Part shown: in pieces, positions 63,112 through 64,000 of the stretch
Layout of the letters: every line of letters starts with the position of its first letter
Numbering within the stretch: position 1 is the first letter of the stretch
From: Mycobacterium sp. ACS1612
GTDB lineage: Bacteria > Actinomycetota > Actinomycetes > Mycobacteriales > Mycobacteriaceae
Direction: 5' to 3'
Assembly (NCBI RefSeq): GCF_001667505.1
Contig: NZ_LZHZ01000023.1
Coordinates: forward strand, 1 to 64,000
DNA: 64,000 nt
Notes under the pieces: model-generated
Told to the model about the DNA's origin: nothing
What the model saw: the letters and a program-made list of their open reading frames with translations, nothing else
Database searches by the model: none
Made by a program: the position numbers and the translations under genes

Positions 63112-63938
63112 ACCCAGTACGGCACGCGCGCGCGGTACTGGCGCATCGCCAACGCGGCGAACATCCAGCCGACCACGGTCAGCACGATCACCACCACCCA
63201 GTGGTGCAACTCCTGATCGGCGCCGAGCAACGGCGCCCGGACGATGTCGAGGTAATGCAGCAGAGGATTAAGCTCGACGATCCTGGCGTAGGAGCCCGCA
63301 CCCTGCTGCTGCAAGGTCGACTCGTTCCAAATGATCGGCGTCATGAAGAACAACAACTGCACGAGGCTGAACAACAGCGGGCTGATGTCGCGATAGCGGG
63401 TGGCCAGAATGCCGAAACAGATTGACACCCAGACCATGTTCAGCACGATCAGGCCGAGCGCGGGGATGACGGCGAGGTCGGTCCACTTCCACGGCTTGGG
63501 GAAGATGATCGCGATCGCGACGAAGATGATGATGTTGTGCGCGAACAGGATCACCTGCCGCCACACCAACCGGTAGACATGCACGCTCAGTGGCGTCGGA
63601 AGTTGTTTGATCAGGCCCTCATTGGCGACGAACACCTCGGCGCCTTCCAGGATCGAGGCATTGATCAGGTTCCAGATGATGAGGCCAAGCGTGACGTAGG
63701 GCAGATGCTCAGCAAGCGGAAGCTTGAACAGTTTCGAGTACAGCAGGCCCATGGCGATTGCCGTGGCGCCGGTGGCGATCGTGATCCAGAACGGGCCAAG
63801 CACCGAACGCCGGTAACGCTGCTTGATGTCCTGCCAGCCCAGGTGCAGCCACAGCTCACGCTTGCCGAATCCGGCGACAAGATCGCCCCATGCGCGGCTC
63901 ATCGTGCGCGACCGCGCTGCCGCGTCGGTGAACGTCAC
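63108..63938 (-). CDS. wzm: Galactan ABC exporter permease Wzm (Rv3783 type)
   Basis: The 276-residue ABC-2-type permease with about six membrane helices aligns along its length with M. tuberculosis Rv3783 (280). Shared segments include H-L-G-W-Q-D-I-K-Q-R-Y-R-R-S-V-L-G-P-F-W-I-T and N-P-L-L-H-Y-L-D-I-V-R-A-P-L-L-G-A. The end is Y-R-A-R-V-P-Y-W-V. With the ATPase Wzt it moves lipid-linked galactan across the membrane. The GTG at 63938 has a GAGAGG ribosome-binding site; an in-frame GTG at 63998 would add 20 residues. The partner genes lie beyond the window. Confidence 0.95.
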   Translation of the reverse strand: MTFTDAAARSRTMSRAWGDLVAGFGKRELWLHLGWQDIKQRYRRSVLGPFWITIATGATAIAMGLLYSKLFKLPLAEHLPYVTLGLIIWNLINASILEGAEVFVANEGLIKQLPTPLSVHVYRLVWRQVILFAHNIIIFVAIAIIFPKPWKWTDLAVIPALGLIVLNMVWVSICFGILATRYRDISPLLFSLVQLLFFMTPIIWNESTLQQQGAGSYARIVELNPLLHYLDIVRAPLLGADQELHHWVVVIVLTVVGWMFAALAMRQYRARVPYWV

Positions 63939-64000
63939 TGCGTCGGCCTCTCGAATCTTTCGCGGCGGCCCAGGCGCCGCAGCCGAATCCACTCCCACAG

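Overview
The window reads as the arabinogalactan / mycolic-acid cell-wall region of a mycobacterial chromosome. Base composition is high in GC, GTG starts are common, and gene order matches the M. tuberculosis Rv3783-Rv3839 interval in an interrupted form. Several features suggest a fast-growing, Mycolicibacterium-like species rather than the M. tuberculosis complex: there is no PE/PPE gene or insertion sequence, the sulfolipid locus is absent, there are two instead of three acyltransferase paralogues, and there are species-specific insertions. I inferred this from recognised proteins and synteny recalled from memory, not from database searches.

Layout. 1-9.4 kb: an LCP-family envelope protein, a CPBP membrane protein, an iron-regulated DUF2470 protein with an IdeR-box-like site, pheA, a phosphoglycerate-mutase-like gene, a small Cys/His-rich protein, a mini-metallopeptidase, a septum-formation-type membrane protein and serS, then an alcohol-dehydrogenase remnant and two small unknown genes. 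9.4-16.4 kb: a metallo-beta-lactamase/Rieske fusion (Rv3818 type), a decayed phosphotransferase, two acyltransferases, a HAD hydrolase, a peptidoglycan amidase and the repetitive exported protein Erp. 16.5-23.2 kb: the galactan/arabinan gene run glf-glfT2-PAP2 phosphatase-ubiA-aftB with overlapping or tightly spaced genes. 23.3-28.1 kb: three antigen-85-family genes (two apparently active mycolyltransferases and the FbpD/MPT51 pseudo-enzyme), a DUF732 lipoprotein and the Rv3802-type thioesterase/phospholipase. 28.3-37.2 kb: fadD32-pks13-accD4, the mycolic acid condensation machinery.

37.6-43.4 kb is accessory. It holds a PknF-like transmembrane kinase, a convergent three-gene unit (folE-type GTP cyclohydrolase I, DHA2 exporter, RibD-like reductase), a divergent DHFR-fold reductase, and a metallo-beta-lactamase-fold hydrolase whose start codon abuts the embB stop. 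43.4-57.8 kb is the arabinan synthesis operon on the minus strand: GtrA protein, dprE1, dprE2, aftA, a coupled 27-codon ORF, embC, embA and embB. 57.8-64 kb holds a MocR regulator, tandem AhpD-like genes, a PAP2 phosphatase, a phosphotransferase, a zinc-ribbon protein, a TetR regulator with two matching operators, an isoprenylcysteine-methyltransferase-like protein, and wzm, the galactan exporter permease, which runs to the window edge.

How it works together: Glf and GlfT2 build galactan and Wzm exports it. UbiA, the PAP2 phosphatase and DprE1/E2 make decaprenylphosphoryl-arabinose. AftA, EmbA/B/C and AftB build arabinan. FadD32, AccD4 and Pks13 make mycolic acids, and the antigen 85 enzymes attach them. 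Many first genes have a TANNNT -10 hexamer 6-8 nt before the start codon, which fits leaderless transcription. The most unusual items are the coupled mini-ORF between aftA and embC, the pterin/reductase/exporter cluster with a palindrome in its divergent promoter, the Rieske/MBL fusion with its PH-like partner, and the TetR operator pair.
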